Assembly: GCA_035946735.1 (NCBI GenBank)
Contig: DASYYZ010000157.1
Location: 47,252-111,251 of the forward strand
Reading direction: 5' to 3'
Source of the DNA: Gp13-AA77 sp035946735
Lineage (GTDB): Bacteria > Acidobacteriota > Terriglobia > UBA7540
DNA: 64,000 nucleotides
The translations under genes and the position numbers were made by a program. The notes under the pieces were generated by a model. It made no database searches, had not been told where the DNA came from, and worked only from the letters and a program-made list of their open reading frames with translations. The number at the start of each line of letters is the position of its first letter. Within the stretch, counting starts at the first letter, position 1. Shown piece after piece: positions 8,657-17,530 of the stretch.

Positions 8657-11323
8657 GTGTTGGATTGGTTGAGAGTATCGGCTTCCCGAGTCCGAGGCCT
8701 GCTCGCACGCCGGCGCCTCGATCAGGATTTCCAGCATGAACTCGACGCCCATCTGGCGCTGCTGACGGAAGAGAACATCCGCCGCGGCCTGACTCCGGAG
8801 GAAGCTAGCCGCACCGCACGCGTGCGCCTGGGAGCCGTCACCCAACTGCGTGAGATCCACCGCGAACTCCACGGCTTACCGTGGCTCGAGACCTTGGCGC
8901 GAGACATTCGATACGCCCTTCGAATGCTGCGCAAGAACCCCGGCTTCACCACGGTCGCGGTATTGACTCTCGCGCTCGGAATCGGGGCCAATACCGCGAT
9001 TTTCAGCGTGGTGGATGGCGTGTTGTTGGCCCCACTGCCTTACGAGCAGCCGGATCGGCTGGTTGCAATCTGGGAGAGCCATCCGGGCGCCCCACGCGTT
9101 TGGATTTCCTACCCTAATTTCCAGGATTGGCAGCGTGATGCGCGCTCATTCCGGCAAATCGTGGCGTTTACATCTGTCGGATCCGACTTGACCAGTCCCG
9201 GGACGCCGGAGCACCTTGAGGGTGAGCTCGTAACCGCGGGCTTCTTCAGCGCCTTGGGTGCAAGGCTGGCCGTCGGCCGCGAATTTTCAGGCCAGGAAGA
9301 TTATCATGGTGGTGCGCCTGTCGTTATCATCAGCGATCGCTTGTGGAGAAATCGGTTTGGCGCTAGGCCGGATGTCCTCGGCAAAGTTGTCACGCTGGAT
9401 GGAGTGGATTGCACCATCGTCGGCGTTTTGCCCGCAGGGTTTCATTTCGAAAGCGATCCCGATGTTTATCAACCGCTGGGACAGGGCGACCAACTGCTCC
9501 TCAACAATCGGGCCATTCACCCGGGAATTCTGGCGATCGGTCGCCTCCAACCGGGAGTGAGCGTTGCTCAGGCCGCAGCGGAGATCAGTTCCATTCAGAA
9601 GAGCCTGGATCAACTCTACCCTAATGACGATCGTGACGTGGGCACGGATGTAGTGCCGCTGAAGCAGAACATGATTGGGAATGCCGGTGAGATGTTGGTG
9701 CTGCTGCTGGGCGCTGTGGGACTGGTTCTGCTGATTGCATGCGCCAACTTCGCCAGCTTGCTGTTGGCCCGCTCGGCAGCGCGCGTGCGCGAGTTTGCCG
9801 TTCGCCTGGCACTGGGCGCGAGCCGCGCGCGTATTGTCTGGCAGTTGCTGACCGAGAGCGTACTTCTCTCAGTCGGAGGCGGCGGCTTGGGGCTGCTGGC
9901 TGGTAAGTGGGGAGTCCATCCACTGCTGGCGGTCATTCCGGGCGACTTCCCTCGAAGGCAAGAGATCGGAGTGAACGTTTCAGTCCTGCTGTTTGCACTG
10001 GGGGTCTCGATTGCAGTTGGAATGCTGTTTGGGCTGGCGCCGGCGCTCAGGAGTTCGAGGGCCGAACTGGAAATTTCCCTAAGACTGGGCGGCCGCGGTG
10101 CCACGGCGCATCATCGCGCCCAAAGCGGCCTGGTGATTGCGCAAGTGGCGCTTACGCTGGTGTTGCTGGCGGGTGCCGGCCTTTTGTTTCGCACCATCCG
10201 CCGTTTGTGGGACGTTAATCCCGGCTTCGAAACGCGGAATCTTATTACTTTCAAGATCGGCCTTTCGCCGCAGCTCACCGGAACGCCGTCAGGTACACGA
10301 GTTGCGAGCCAGCAGTTGATGGAGCGCATTCGACAGCTTCCTGGCGTGCAAGCTGCGGATTTTACGAACCTCATCCCCCTAAACCGTGACGACAACGACT
10401 CCCCATTTTGGATTGGCACGCACGCAGCGGAGTACTCTCAGAGCGCACCTCGCTTAAATCTCTACTGGACTGGGCCGGACTATCTCCAAACCATGCGAAT
10501 ACGTCTCCTGCGCGGCAGGTTCCTTAGAGCGGAAGATACTGTCCAATCGACGCCGGTGATCGTGGTCGACAAGGCTTTTGCCGACGAATATTTCCCCGGC
10601 AAAAACCCATTGGGCGAGATCGTCACGATCGCCTATTGGGGCACTGCTCAGATTGTTGGTGTGGTTGCCCACGTCCGGCACTGGGGTTTGGGCGACGTCA
10701 GCCAGTGGCCCAAATCAGAACCCGTCTACGCTTCCATTTACCAAATCCCGGACCGGTGGGTACCGGTATTCTACGGCGACTTGACGGCGATCACTCGCAC
10801 GCCGCTTCCTCCGGCTTCGGTGATGCCCGTCATCAAGAGTGCCGTTTACGGAGCTGATAAAGGCCAGCCTGTTTACAAGGTGCGAACCATGCAAGAGATT
10901 GTTTCGGAATCAATGGCATCGCAGCGCTTCCCGATGATCTTGCTCGGGGCCTTTGCGGGCCTGGCGCTGTTGCTCGCGTCAATCGGAATTTACGGAGTGA
11001 TTTCCTATTCCGTCACCCAACGCGCGCACGAGATCGGTATTCGGATGGCGCTCGGGGCGGAGCGGCGGCACGTCTTGCGCATGACGATCGGACAGGGCCT
11101 CCGGCTGGCTCTGGCTGGCCTCGCACTCGGTGTGGCGGCGGCATTGTTCCTGGCGCGAGTGCTCTCGAGCTTCTCAGGGCTGCTCTACGGAGTCAGGCCC
11201 GGCGATCCGGTGACGTTTGTCCTGGTTTCGCTGGTGCTAACTGTTGTGGCTCTCCTGGCCAGTTACATCCCCGCGCGCCGAGCGACCGAGGTCGATCCCA
11301 TGGTGGCGCTCCGTTACGAGTAA
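8657..11323 (+). CDS. ADOP-type ABC permease 4 (MacB/FtsX)
   Basis: 888 residues starting at a GTG (GTG TTG GAT TGG) with a GGGGAGG ribosome site just upstream. Prefix domain DQDFQHELDAHLALL, first membrane segment ALGIGANTAIFSVVD, MacB core, FtsX block, second core and C-terminal block ending PARRATEVDPMVALRYE. It is the last gene of the array; 131 bases separate it from tatD. The four copies share the prefix and C-terminal motif closely and differ in the cores, as expected for old tandem duplication followed by divergence. Confidence 0.9.
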   Translation: MLDWLRVSASRVRGLLARRRLDQDFQHELDAHLALLTEENIRRGLTPEEASRTARVRLGAVTQLREIHRELHGLPWLETLARDIRYALRMLRKNPGFTTVAVLTLALGIGANTAIFSVVDGVLLAPLPYEQPDRLVAIWESHPGAPRVWISYPNFQDWQRDARSFRQIVAFTSVGSDLTSPGTPEHLEGELVTAGFFSALGARLAVGREFSGQEDYHGGAPVVIISDRLWRNRFGARPDVLGKVVTLDGVDCTIVGVLPAGFHFESDPDVYQPLGQGDQLLLNNRAIHPGILAIGRLQPGVSVAQAAAEISSIQKSLDQLYPNDDRDVGTDVVPLKQNMIGNAGEMLVLLLGAVGLVLLIACANFASLLLARSAARVREFAVRLALGASRARIVWQLLTESVLLSVGGGGLGLLAGKWGVHPLLAVIPGDFPRRQEIGVNVSVLLFALGVSIAVGMLFGLAPALRSSRAELEISLRLGGRGATAHHRAQSGLVIAQVALTLVLLAGAGLLFRTIRRLWDVNPGFETRNLITFKIGLSPQLTGTPSGTRVASQQLMERIRQLPGVQAADFTNLIPLNRDDNDSPFWIGTHAAEYSQSAPRLNLYWTGPDYLQTMRIRLLRGRFLRAEDTVQSTPVIVVDKAFADEYFPGKNPLGEIVTIAYWGTAQIVGVVAHVRHWGLGDVSQWPKSEPVYASIYQIPDRWVPVFYGDLTAITRTPLPPASVMPVIKSAVYGADKGQPVYKVRTMQEIVSESMASQRFPMILLGAFAGLALLLASIGIYGVISYSVTQRAHEIGIRMALGAERRHVLRMTIGQGLRLALAGLALGVAAALFLARVLSSFSGLLYGVRPGDPVTFVLVSLVLTVVALLASYIPARRATEVDPMVALRYE

Positions 11324-11454
11324 GTCCGCCCCTTTCCTTGGTTTCCCCCCAACCCGATGCCGGACACATCGATACCTAAACGAACGAGTGATGGGACTCG
11401 ATCAGGTATACTCATGAGGCCCGCAGAACCGAAGCTTATGCGAGCATTTAGCGC

Positions 11455-12285
11455 ATGACTCCTCTTGTGCTCGTTGACTCTCACGCTCATCTGGATGTCG
11501 CCGATTTCGATCCCGACCGGGAGGCCGTGATCGCGCGAGCCAAGGAGGCGGGCGTGCGCTACCTGCTCCTGATCGCCGATCTGGCCAAGCCGGAGAGCGT
11601 CCGCAAGGTAACGGAGCTCGCAGAGCGCCACCCGGACATGTATTGGGCCGCGGGAATCGATCCGCACGAGGCGGCGTCGGCGCGTCAGGAGCACTTTGAG
11701 TTACTGGTCACGGCCGCCCAGCATCCAAAGTTTCTGGCGGTCGGAGAAATAGGACTTGACTACTACTACGATTACCCACGCGACGTACAGCACCGGGTAT
11801 TCCTTCGCCAGCTTGACCTGGCGCGCCAACTCGACAAGCCCGTCATTATTCACTGCCGCGACGCCTGGAATGACCTCCGCCAAATCATGCACAGGCGCTT
11901 GACCCCTCGTTCGGCCAATGCCCATGCTGACGGACTAACTTCCACCTCGCGAAGCGGTATCCTGCACTGCTTTACGGGCACGACGGAGGACGCGCAGGAC
12001 CTTGCGGCGCTTGGTTGCTACGTGTCATTCGCGGGCAACCTGACCTTCAAGAAGGCGGAGAGCCTGCGCGCGGCCGCGTCGTCGATTCCGGTAGACCGGT
12101 TGCTGGCCGAGACCGACAGCCCGTACCTCGCGCCCGCGCCTTATCGCGGCCGCCGAAACGAGCCGGCCTTCGCGATCGAGGTGTCAAGGGAATTGGCGCG
12201 GCTGCGCGGCTCTGGGGTGGAAGAAATGGGAGCGCGGCTGGCGGCGAATTTTGCGGAACTGTTTCGGCTACAGGATCGCGCCTGA
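11455..12285 (+). CDS. tatD: TatD-family metal-dependent hydrolase
   Basis: 276 residues. All metal-binding landmarks are visible: VDSHAHLD near the N-terminus (two His), GEIGLDYYYD (Glu), IIHCRDAW (His), ILHCFTG (His) and LAETDSPYLAP (Asp). Members are cytoplasmic 3'-5' DNases of the amidohydrolase superfamily with roles in DNA repair or quality control. The segment between the IIHCRDAW and ILHCFTG motifs (about residues 145-165) is longer and Ser/Thr/Arg rich than in typical members. A polyprenyl synthase gene follows 160 bases downstream on the same strand. Confidence 0.92.
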   Translation: MTPLVLVDSHAHLDVADFDPDREAVIARAKEAGVRYLLLIADLAKPESVRKVTELAERHPDMYWAAGIDPHEAASARQEHFELLVTAAQHPKFLAVGEIGLDYYYDYPRDVQHRVFLRQLDLARQLDKPVIIHCRDAWNDLRQIMHRRLTPRSANAHADGLTSTSRSGILHCFTGTTEDAQDLAALGCYVSFAGNLTFKKAESLRAAASSIPVDRLLAETDSPYLAPAPYRGRRNEPAFAIEVSRELARLRGSGVEEMGARLAANFAELFRLQDRA

Positions 12286-12446
12286 GGGATCATAGCTGCT
12301 GCTTTCCGCCGACGTGTTGCTTTTGTCATGGGTGAGATTTGTGGGAACATGGACTTTTCCCGCGAACGAGGGATCTCGGAAGGTCGATGGCGCCCAGGTT
12401 TGAGCGTGCAAGAGCGGAAGGTAACGGAGTGCCGCCAACAGGCAAC

Positions 12447-13424
12447 ATGGCAGTGCAAAACATGTTCGAGTTGGTGCGTGAGGACCTGGCCAAGGTCGAG
12501 GAGGAGTTTGGGCGGCAGGCGGCGGTCTCTGGAGTTCAACCGATCACCGAGATCGGCCAATACCTGCAGAACGGCGGTGGCAAGCGATTGCGGCCCGCGC
12601 TGGTGCTGCTGGCCTCGAAGCTGTGCGGCTACACGGGACCGGCGGCGATTCGGCTTGGGGCCGTGGTGGAGATGATCCATACGGCCACGCTGGTGCATGA
12701 TGACATCATTGACGAAGCCGAGACGCGCCGTGGCCGCCCTTCCACCAATTCGCGTTGGGGCAACCATAAGAGCGTGCTGGCCGGCGACTGGCTCTACATG
12801 CAAGCCTTCAATATTGCAGTGGCGGAGCGGAATTTCGGCATTCTCGATCTCCTGATCGGGCTCACGCAATTGATGGTGGAGGGTGAAATGCTCCAGTTCA
12901 CTCTTCTCAAGCGAATGGATATCACCGAAGGACAGTATCTTGATCTTATTTACCGCAAGACAGCCGCGCTGTTTTCGGCTTGCCTGCGCCTGGGTGCTCT
13001 CGTAGGAGATCAGGGTGAATCGGTGGAGACGCGCCTGGGTTCTTGCGGATTCAACCTCGGCATGGCCTTTCAGGTGATCGATGATCTGCTCGACTTTACT
13101 TCGTCCGAAGAGCGCCTGGGAAAGCCCGTCGGTAGCGACCTGCGTGAAGGCAAGATCACGCTTCCCTTGATCTATCTGCTGCCCCACTGCCGGCCCCAGG
13201 AGCGGGCCCGAGTTGCGCAAGTGATCGAGGATGGCGGGTTCGGTCAGGTACCTCTGGCCGAGATTCAGGCCTTGACCGAGCACTATGGCACGCTGGATGC
13301 GGCGCGCGCCAAGGCGAAGGAGTACATCCGGCAGGCGACCACGGAAATCGATCAGTTCCCCGACTCCGTCTATCGGGATGCCCTTCGATCGGTCGCGGAT
13401 TTGATTATCGAAAGGCAGTCCTAA
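12447..13424 (+). CDS. Trans-polyprenyl diphosphate synthase
   Basis: 325 residues from ATG 12447 (MAVQNMFELVREDL); upstream in-frame starts at 12339 and 12387 would add an Arg-rich extension not seen in the family. It shows GGGKRLRPALVLL, the first Asp-rich motif in HDDIIDEAETRRG, and the second in VIDDLLDFTSSEERLGKPVGSD. These enzymes condense isopentenyl diphosphate onto allylic primers to make quinone side chains (IspB/octaprenyl type). The following CYTH gene begins 58 bases downstream and may share its transcript. Chain length cannot be read from the sequence with certainty. Confidence 0.93.
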   Translation: MAVQNMFELVREDLAKVEEEFGRQAAVSGVQPITEIGQYLQNGGGKRLRPALVLLASKLCGYTGPAAIRLGAVVEMIHTATLVHDDIIDEAETRRGRPSTNSRWGNHKSVLAGDWLYMQAFNIAVAERNFGILDLLIGLTQLMVEGEMLQFTLLKRMDITEGQYLDLIYRKTAALFSACLRLGALVGDQGESVETRLGSCGFNLGMAFQVIDDLLDFTSSEERLGKPVGSDLREGKITLPLIYLLPHCRPQERARVAQVIEDGGFGQVPLAEIQALTEHYGTLDAARAKAKEYIRQATTEIDQFPDSVYRDALRSVADLIIERQS

Positions 13425-13482
13425 GAGCGCCGGGAGCACCTCCGAGAGCCTGGACCAGGGCACCACAGTTCACGAATCGTTC

Positions 13483-14070
13483 ATGCGCCCAGAAATCGAG
13501 ATCAAGCTGGCGGTTTACGATCCCCGCGCCATTCGGCGGCGCCTGGCCGAGTTGGGCTTTCGGCGCATCTCGCGACGCCGATTCGAGCGCAATCTGCTGT
13601 ATGATTTCCCGGATCGCCGACTGCGGAAGGCGGGCAGTCTCGTGCGCCTGCGATTCGCGGGAAGTCGAAGCCTGCTGACCTTCAAGGGTAGGCAGGTGCA
13701 CCAAGGCAGGTTCAAGGAGAGACCCGAAATCGAGAGCGGCGTCAGCGACGGGCTCGAGACGGGAAGAGTGCTCGAGGCCTTGGGTCTGCGCGCGGCATTT
13801 CGCTACGAGAAGTACCGCGCGCTGTACCGCAAGCCTGGAGACCGCGCTCATAACGAGGTTACGTTTGACGAGACGCCCATCGGGACCTACATCGAGCTCG
13901 AAGGGCCGCGGCGCTGGATCGACCGGCTGGCAAGGGCGCTCGGGTACAGCCCTGGAGACTACATCTCGGCGAGCTATGGACGCTTGTACTTGGAATGGTG
14001 TCAGTCGAATGGGCGGGAGCCGTCCGACATGGTCTTCGAGCGATCCCCCAAGAGCAGTAGTGATAAGTGA
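13483..14070 (+). CDS. CYTH-domain protein (class IV adenylate cyclase-like)
   Basis: 195 residues. The N-terminal EIEIK (ExExK) signature, followed by alternating basic and acidic strands (LLTFKGR, RYEKYRALYRK, VTFDETPIGTYIELEGP), defines the CYTH tunnel fold that binds triphosphates with a divalent metal. Relatives include CyaB adenylate cyclase and thiamine or inorganic triphosphatases; the sequence alone does not separate these activities. Cytoplasmic, no signal peptide. The 3' end runs into a two-unit heptad repeat. Confidence 0.88.
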   Translation: MRPEIEIKLAVYDPRAIRRRLAELGFRRISRRRFERNLLYDFPDRRLRKAGSLVRLRFAGSRSLLTFKGRQVHQGRFKERPEIESGVSDGLETGRVLEALGLRAAFRYEKYRALYRKPGDRAHNEVTFDETPIGTYIELEGPRRWIDRLARALGYSPGDYISASYGRLYLEWCQSNGREPSDMVFERSPKSSSDK

Positions 14071-14072
14071 TA
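14059..14072. repeat. Heptad repeat, 2 units
   Basis: Two perfect AGTGATA units span the stop codon of the CYTH gene, so the last codons of that gene are made of repeat sequence. Confidence 0.55.
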
Positions 14073-14203
14073 TATGACGCGACGCAGGTTTGGGGCTATA
14101 CTGAATTTCGGCGTATCCACCGTTCAAGTGGAGGACGCGTGGGCTTGAGGCTCTGGAAGTGCGGAGCCGGCAGTACTCTTCGTGTGGCGCCGAGAGGTTC
14201 AAG

Positions 14204-14422
14204 ATGGAAGGTCTATTCAGTCCCCTTCATCTGGTGTTCATCGTGGTGATCGTCCTGATCATCTTTGGGCCGGGTAAGTTACCGGACCTCGGGCGAGGCC
14301 TGGGCAAGGGGATTCGCGAGTTCAAAGAGGCACTCAAAGGTGGCACGAGCGAACCTCCGGAAAAGAAACCTGCAGAAACTAAGCAGGACGAAGAGAAAAA
14401 GTCCCAGGAAACTCGAGTCTAG
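14204..14422 (+). CDS. tatA: TatA/E twin-arginine translocase subunit 1
   Basis: 72 residues from ATG 14204. One N-terminal membrane helix (FSPLHLVFIVVIVLIIFGPG), the conserved FGPGKLPDLGRGLGKGIREF hinge and amphipathic helix, and a short charged tail rich in Lys and Glu. TatA oligomerises to form the passage used by folded proteins with twin-arginine signals. A near copy follows directly. An upstream in-frame start at 14159 would extend a membrane protein with unlikely residues, so it was rejected. Confidence 0.95.
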   Translation: MEGLFSPLHLVFIVVIVLIIFGPGKLPDLGRGLGKGIREFKEALKGGTSEPPEKKPAETKQDEEKKSQETRV

Positions 14423-14498
14423 TTCAGACTTGTAACAGTTGGGGAGAGCCCGGAAGAGCCGGCTCGGGAAATCCAAGGCATCTAACAAGGAGTGGCTA

Positions 14499-14672
14499 AT
14501 GTTTGACGGTTTGTTTAAGCCAACCCACATCATTTTCATTCTGGTGATCGTGTTGATCATTTTCGGCCCCGGAAAGCTGCCCGACCTCGGCCGGGGCTTG
14601 GGCAAAGGCATCCGTGAGTTCAAAGAAGCCATCAAGGGTGGGGTGTCAGGCGAGGACGAGAAGAAGCCGTAG
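14499..14672 (+). CDS. tatA: TatA/E twin-arginine translocase subunit 2
   Basis: 57 residues from ATG 14499, with an AAGGAG ribosome site about 10 bases upstream. It repeats the first tatA almost residue for residue over the membrane helix and FGPGKLPDLGRGLGKGIREFKEA, but has a much shorter acidic tail (GEDEKKP). Tandem tatA-type genes may let the cell vary TatA-to-TatE composition. No tatB or tatC lies in the window. Confidence 0.94.
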   Translation: MFDGLFKPTHIIFILVIVLIIFGPGKLPDLGRGLGKGIREFKEAIKGGVSGEDEKKP

Positions 14673-14777
14673 GGGAGGCTTGGGCGCGTGAGGCGTCTCG
14701 TTTCTTGAAGCTCAAACCGGATTGGTCGATTGTCGCGCCCGGTGAAATGAGTCGAACTCACCGTGAAGTCAAGTGAA

Positions 14778-16055
14778 TTACTGATTATCCTCAATCAGTG
14801 TACAATCGCAGGTCCAGTCAGCAGGCTCATTCCTCGGTAGCTCAATGGTAGAGCATTCGGCTGTTAACCGAAGGGTTCCTGGTTCGAGTCCAGGCCGAGG
14901 AGCCAACCCTTTCAATGAGTTAGGCCCCGCAGCAAAACGGTCGGCTTGAAATTGTGCCCAATTTTGTGCCCCACCCGTCGCAGAATCGGCCCCATTGAGG
15001 TGTTTGACCGCCTCGCGCTGTGCGGCCTGCCCGATGTGCCCGTAACGCCTCGCCATCCGCACAGCAGTTGACGGACTCCAACCCATGATCGTCGCGACAA
15101 CTGAGAACGGCACTCCGCCTTCGAGCATCCGGGTGCAAGCCGTGTGCCGCAGATCGTGAAAGCGGCAAGCGACCTTCGCCCGTTCCTTTGCGGCTTCCCA
15201 TGCCTCTTTCCAATCGCCGATAGGCTCGGTCGGGTTCGTGCCGTAGACGTGCGGTTTGGAGTCATCACCCGCAACCCCGCACTTCTCGGTCGGGAAAACG
15301 TAATGCTCCGCCTCGCGGTTAGGGAAGTGAGAAGCCCACATATCGAGCACCATGCGAGCCCGATCATTGAGCGGAATTGGTCGGCCTGTTCCTGCTTCGG
15401 TCTTCGAGTCGCCAACTGTCAGAGTGTGCTTTTCAAGATCAATCTGTTTCCAGCGGAGAAGCCGAATCTCGGAGTACCGCATCCCCGTTGCGAGCGCAAC
15501 CGTCACCGCAGGATAGAGCGACCGTGAGCGACTCGCCCCGCACTCCGCAAGCAAGCGGGTTTCCTCATCCGCGTTGATGGCCCGGCCCACGTCTTCCCGC
15601 GCACTCAGCATATTGACATCCGGCTGGACGTTCGCCCAAAGCCGATTCCTTCGCAGGATGGCCCGCACTGTACCGACTTCGAGATTGATCGTCTTCGCTG
15701 CTGCCCCTTCTGCGAGACGCTTCTGCTGGTAACGGCTGATGTCCGCTGCCTCGATGTCGCCTATCAACTTGCCGTCAAAGTGCGGCCCCAGGTGCTTGAG
15801 GTTCGCTTGCTCGATGGCGACGCTTCGAGCCGAAAGCACGCTCCGCTTGAGGTCAAGCCACTCGCGAGACGCAACGGAGAAGAGCCGGGCTCTCTGCCGC
15901 CTGATGCCGTTCAAGCCCTCCTCTAACTCCCGTCGCCTGATTCGTTCCGCGTCGCGTGCGATTGTCTTCGAGGTTGTGTCTGCCGACTCGCGAATGACCT
16001 GCCCATTGAAACGAAACTTGTACCACCACACGTCACCGCGCTTATAGACGCTCAT
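14778..16055 (-). CDS. Tyrosine integrase of element 1
   Basis: 425 residues from ATG 16055 (MSVYKRGDVWWYKF). An N-terminal arm-binding AP2-like segment, a SAM-like core-binding domain (about 60-170) and a catalytic domain with the Arg box TGMRYSEIRLLRW, the HDLRHTACT box and the Tyr in RRYGHIG. The last 50 residues (APRPGLEPGTLRLT and on) are the antisense translation of the tRNA-Asn gene, a hallmark of integrases that target a tRNA 3' end. Its position beside attL and its direction toward the tRNA fit a site-specific integrase acting on the 46-bp core. All catalytic residues are present, so it is probably active. Confidence 0.93.
   Translation of the reverse strand: MSVYKRGDVWWYKFRFNGQVIRESADTTSKTIARDAERIRRRELEEGLNGIRRQRARLFSVASREWLDLKRSVLSARSVAIEQANLKHLGPHFDGKLIGDIEAADISRYQQKRLAEGAAAKTINLEVGTVRAILRRNRLWANVQPDVNMLSAREDVGRAINADEETRLLAECGASRSRSLYPAVTVALATGMRYSEIRLLRWKQIDLEKHTLTVGDSKTEAGTGRPIPLNDRARMVLDMWASHFPNREAEHYVFPTEKCGVAGDDSKPHVYGTNPTEPIGDWKEAWEAAKERAKVACRFHDLRHTACTRMLEGGVPFSVVATIMGWSPSTAVRMARRYGHIGQAAQREAVKHLNGADSATGGAQNWAQFQADRFAAGPNSLKGLAPRPGLEPGTLRLTAECSTIELPRNEPADWTCDCTLIEDNQ
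14831..14905 (+). tRNA. tRNA-Asn (GTT)
   Basis: A full 75-base cloverleaf including CCA. The acceptor arms TCCTCGG and CCGAGGA pair perfectly; the D arm, the anticodon loop CTGTTAA (anticodon GTT) and the TTCGAGTC T-loop are all recognisable. It is the intact copy retained at the left border of the integrative element. Confidence 0.95.
14861..14906. repeat. attL core, 46-bp direct repeat copy 1
   Basis: The sequence from the anticodon loop through CCA plus one base is repeated identically at 20278-20323. This is the expected crossover core for a tRNA-3'-end integrase. Confidence 0.93.
14952..14972. promoter_or_regulatory. Candidate integrase arm sites, left end
   Basis: Two direct repeats (TTGTGCCC at 14952 and TTGTGCCCC at 14964) lie 12 bases apart, 46 bases inside the att core. 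The same motif pair with the same spacing occurs at the right end of the element (20113-20133). This suggests arm-type binding sites for the integrase; it is an inference from position and pairing. The left pair also lies within the integrase coding region. Confidence 0.5.
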
Positions 16056-16370
16056 CGCTTCCCTCCGTTCTTCGCCTTCGGCCTGCCGCCCAGCTTGCCG
16101 TTCTCGCGGGAACTCTCCGCCTTGCGCCCGCTGCGAGCCGACCCGCGACATGCGGGGCAGTAACAGACTAGCGGGATACCGTGAATCTTGCACTTGAGTC
16201 GAATCGCCATGCCTCGACACTATCCTAACATGCTAGGTTATGTCAAGCGAAAAGTGAGGGTGTATAATCGCCGCGTACACGGTCGGCTAGGGTAGCTCCC
16301 GAAGAGCGGACGCATCCCGGACCGCCTGCCGACCTGCCTCAAACCGGGAAGCCACGCGGGAGGTGGCGTA
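16056..16370. other. Spacer between divergent integrase and element gene
   Basis: Holds the 5' leader of the integrase on the minus strand and the leader of the next plus-strand gene. The minus-strand frame stays open to 16220 but encodes low-complexity Arg/Gly-rich sequence and is probably not translated. A weak dyad (TAAC...GTTA) at 16226-16240 could be an operator. Nothing else recognised. Confidence 0.4.
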
Positions 16371-17129
16371 TTGAATAGTTCGACATCCATACAAATACCA
16401 GGGGAATTGGCCAACGGTTTTCCCGGTGCATTGAAATCGCAGGTTGAGGTGATACTTACCGAAGCGCGCCGAGAGTTCCAAGGAAAGAATCCGAACACTC
16501 AGCCCGTGAGGGACATCCGAAGGGCTGAAGACTACCTGCTTGAGAGGATGACGCCGCTCTTCTCGGGTGCAGTTAAGGCCGGGGACGTGGATGCGGACAC
16601 AGCACGGCATTGTGTTCGCGAGTTTTTCGATTCGCTGAGAGAGGGCAATTCGGACACCCTACTGGCGATTAGGTTGACACGGCCCGTGCATGCTTCTGAC
16701 ATGCCGGAGGGGAACCCTGGCGCTTTACTGGCGGGCGTGCTCCGCCATCATGAGCAAGAGTTACTGGCATCCGAGAAGTGGCTGAAATTCACGCAGGAGA
16801 TTGCCAAGGCCGACGATACGCGCCGACGAGCCCAGGCACCGACCAGGGCAAGAGCCTCCGGTTCGGCAATTCGCGGCGAGCGCAATCAGACTGTCGCGGC
16901 GCGGCGCGCGGAACTCCGGAACATGCTTAGCGGAAAGGCGAAGCCGTCCACCGAAGCCGTTTGCATGAGGTGGGACAGCCACGACCTTCGCCCCCCCGAA
17001 CCTTGGCAGCAAAAGGGCTTCGATACTTTCCTCAAAGCGTGGAATGACCGAAAGTTTAGACCCACTGTGAAGAAACTGGTTTCGGACGATATCCGCAAAA
17101 TCTCAGAGCGCAGCAAAGTACCTGCCTAG
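16371..17129 (+). CDS. Uncharacterised element protein, helical and basic
   Basis: 252 residues from a TTG start with a GGGAGGTGG ribosome site just upstream. I recognise no family. It is soluble, without signal peptide or membrane segment; predicted mostly helical, with a basic Ala/Arg-rich linker near residues 140-185 and a C-terminal part with TEAVCMRWDSHDLRPPEPWQQ and KAWNDRKFRPTVKKL. The basic character and the position beside iteron-like repeats suggest DNA binding or replication accessory function, but that is a guess. First gene of the plus-strand run of element 1. Confidence 0.65.
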   Translation: MNSSTSIQIPGELANGFPGALKSQVEVILTEARREFQGKNPNTQPVRDIRRAEDYLLERMTPLFSGAVKAGDVDADTARHCVREFFDSLREGNSDTLLAIRLTRPVHASDMPEGNPGALLAGVLRHHEQELLASEKWLKFTQEIAKADDTRRRAQAPTRARASGSAIRGERNQTVAARRAELRNMLSGKAKPSTEAVCMRWDSHDLRPPEPWQQKGFDTFLKAWNDRKFRPTVKKLVSDDIRKISERSKVPA

Positions 17130-17136
17130 GTTACTT

Positions 17137-17229
17137 CCGTTACCCCGTTACACTCACGGCCGTTACCCGTTACCTTTGGGATTCCCACAACCCGAACTGC
17201 CTTCCCAGCAATCTCCGTTACCCGTTACC
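17137..17229. repeat. Iteron-like CCGTTACC repeats
   Basis: Three two-part copies: 17137-17153 (CCGTTACCCCGTTACAC), 17160-17174 and 17215-17229 (both CCGTTACCCGTTACC). They occupy the spacer upstream of the HTH and ATPase genes. Direct repeats of this size in a small mobile element commonly bind a replication initiator or a regulator; which of these applies is not shown. Confidence 0.65.
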
Positions 17230-17338
17230 GTACTGAAAAAATTCTGCCACCGAGCGATACGGCCTACCACTTCGGGTGAGAGCCTACGCTTGGCAGGCCC
17301 AGGAATGTACGCGGCCTGATCTGCGGAGGAATCGGAAA

Positions 17339-17530
17339 ATGAAGAGGCTACTTTCAATTACCGAGTTTGCCGAGGCTCTCGGTGTCACCGTCGCCTGCTG
17401 CAGGCGATGGATTCTTGAGCGCCGAATCACATTTACGAAAATTGGCAGATTGGTTCGGATTCCAGCGACGGAGGTTGACCGTCTTGTTACCGAGGGCCTA
17501 CACCCTGCGAAGCCTCGGAGGTCACAATGA
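17339..17530 (+). CDS. Excisionase-type HTH DNA-binding protein
   Basis: 63 residues from ATG 17339. A single MerR/excisionase-like winged HTH (LSITEFAEALGVTVACCRRWILERRI, then FTKIGRLVRIPATEVDRLV) with a short basic tail. These small proteins bend DNA to direct excision or act as element regulators. It overlaps the following ATPase gene by 4 bases, implying translational coupling. The iteron-like repeats lie just upstream and are possible targets. Confidence 0.8.
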   Translation: MKRLLSITEFAEALGVTVACCRRWILERRITFTKIGRLVRIPATEVDRLVTEGLHPAKPRRSQ

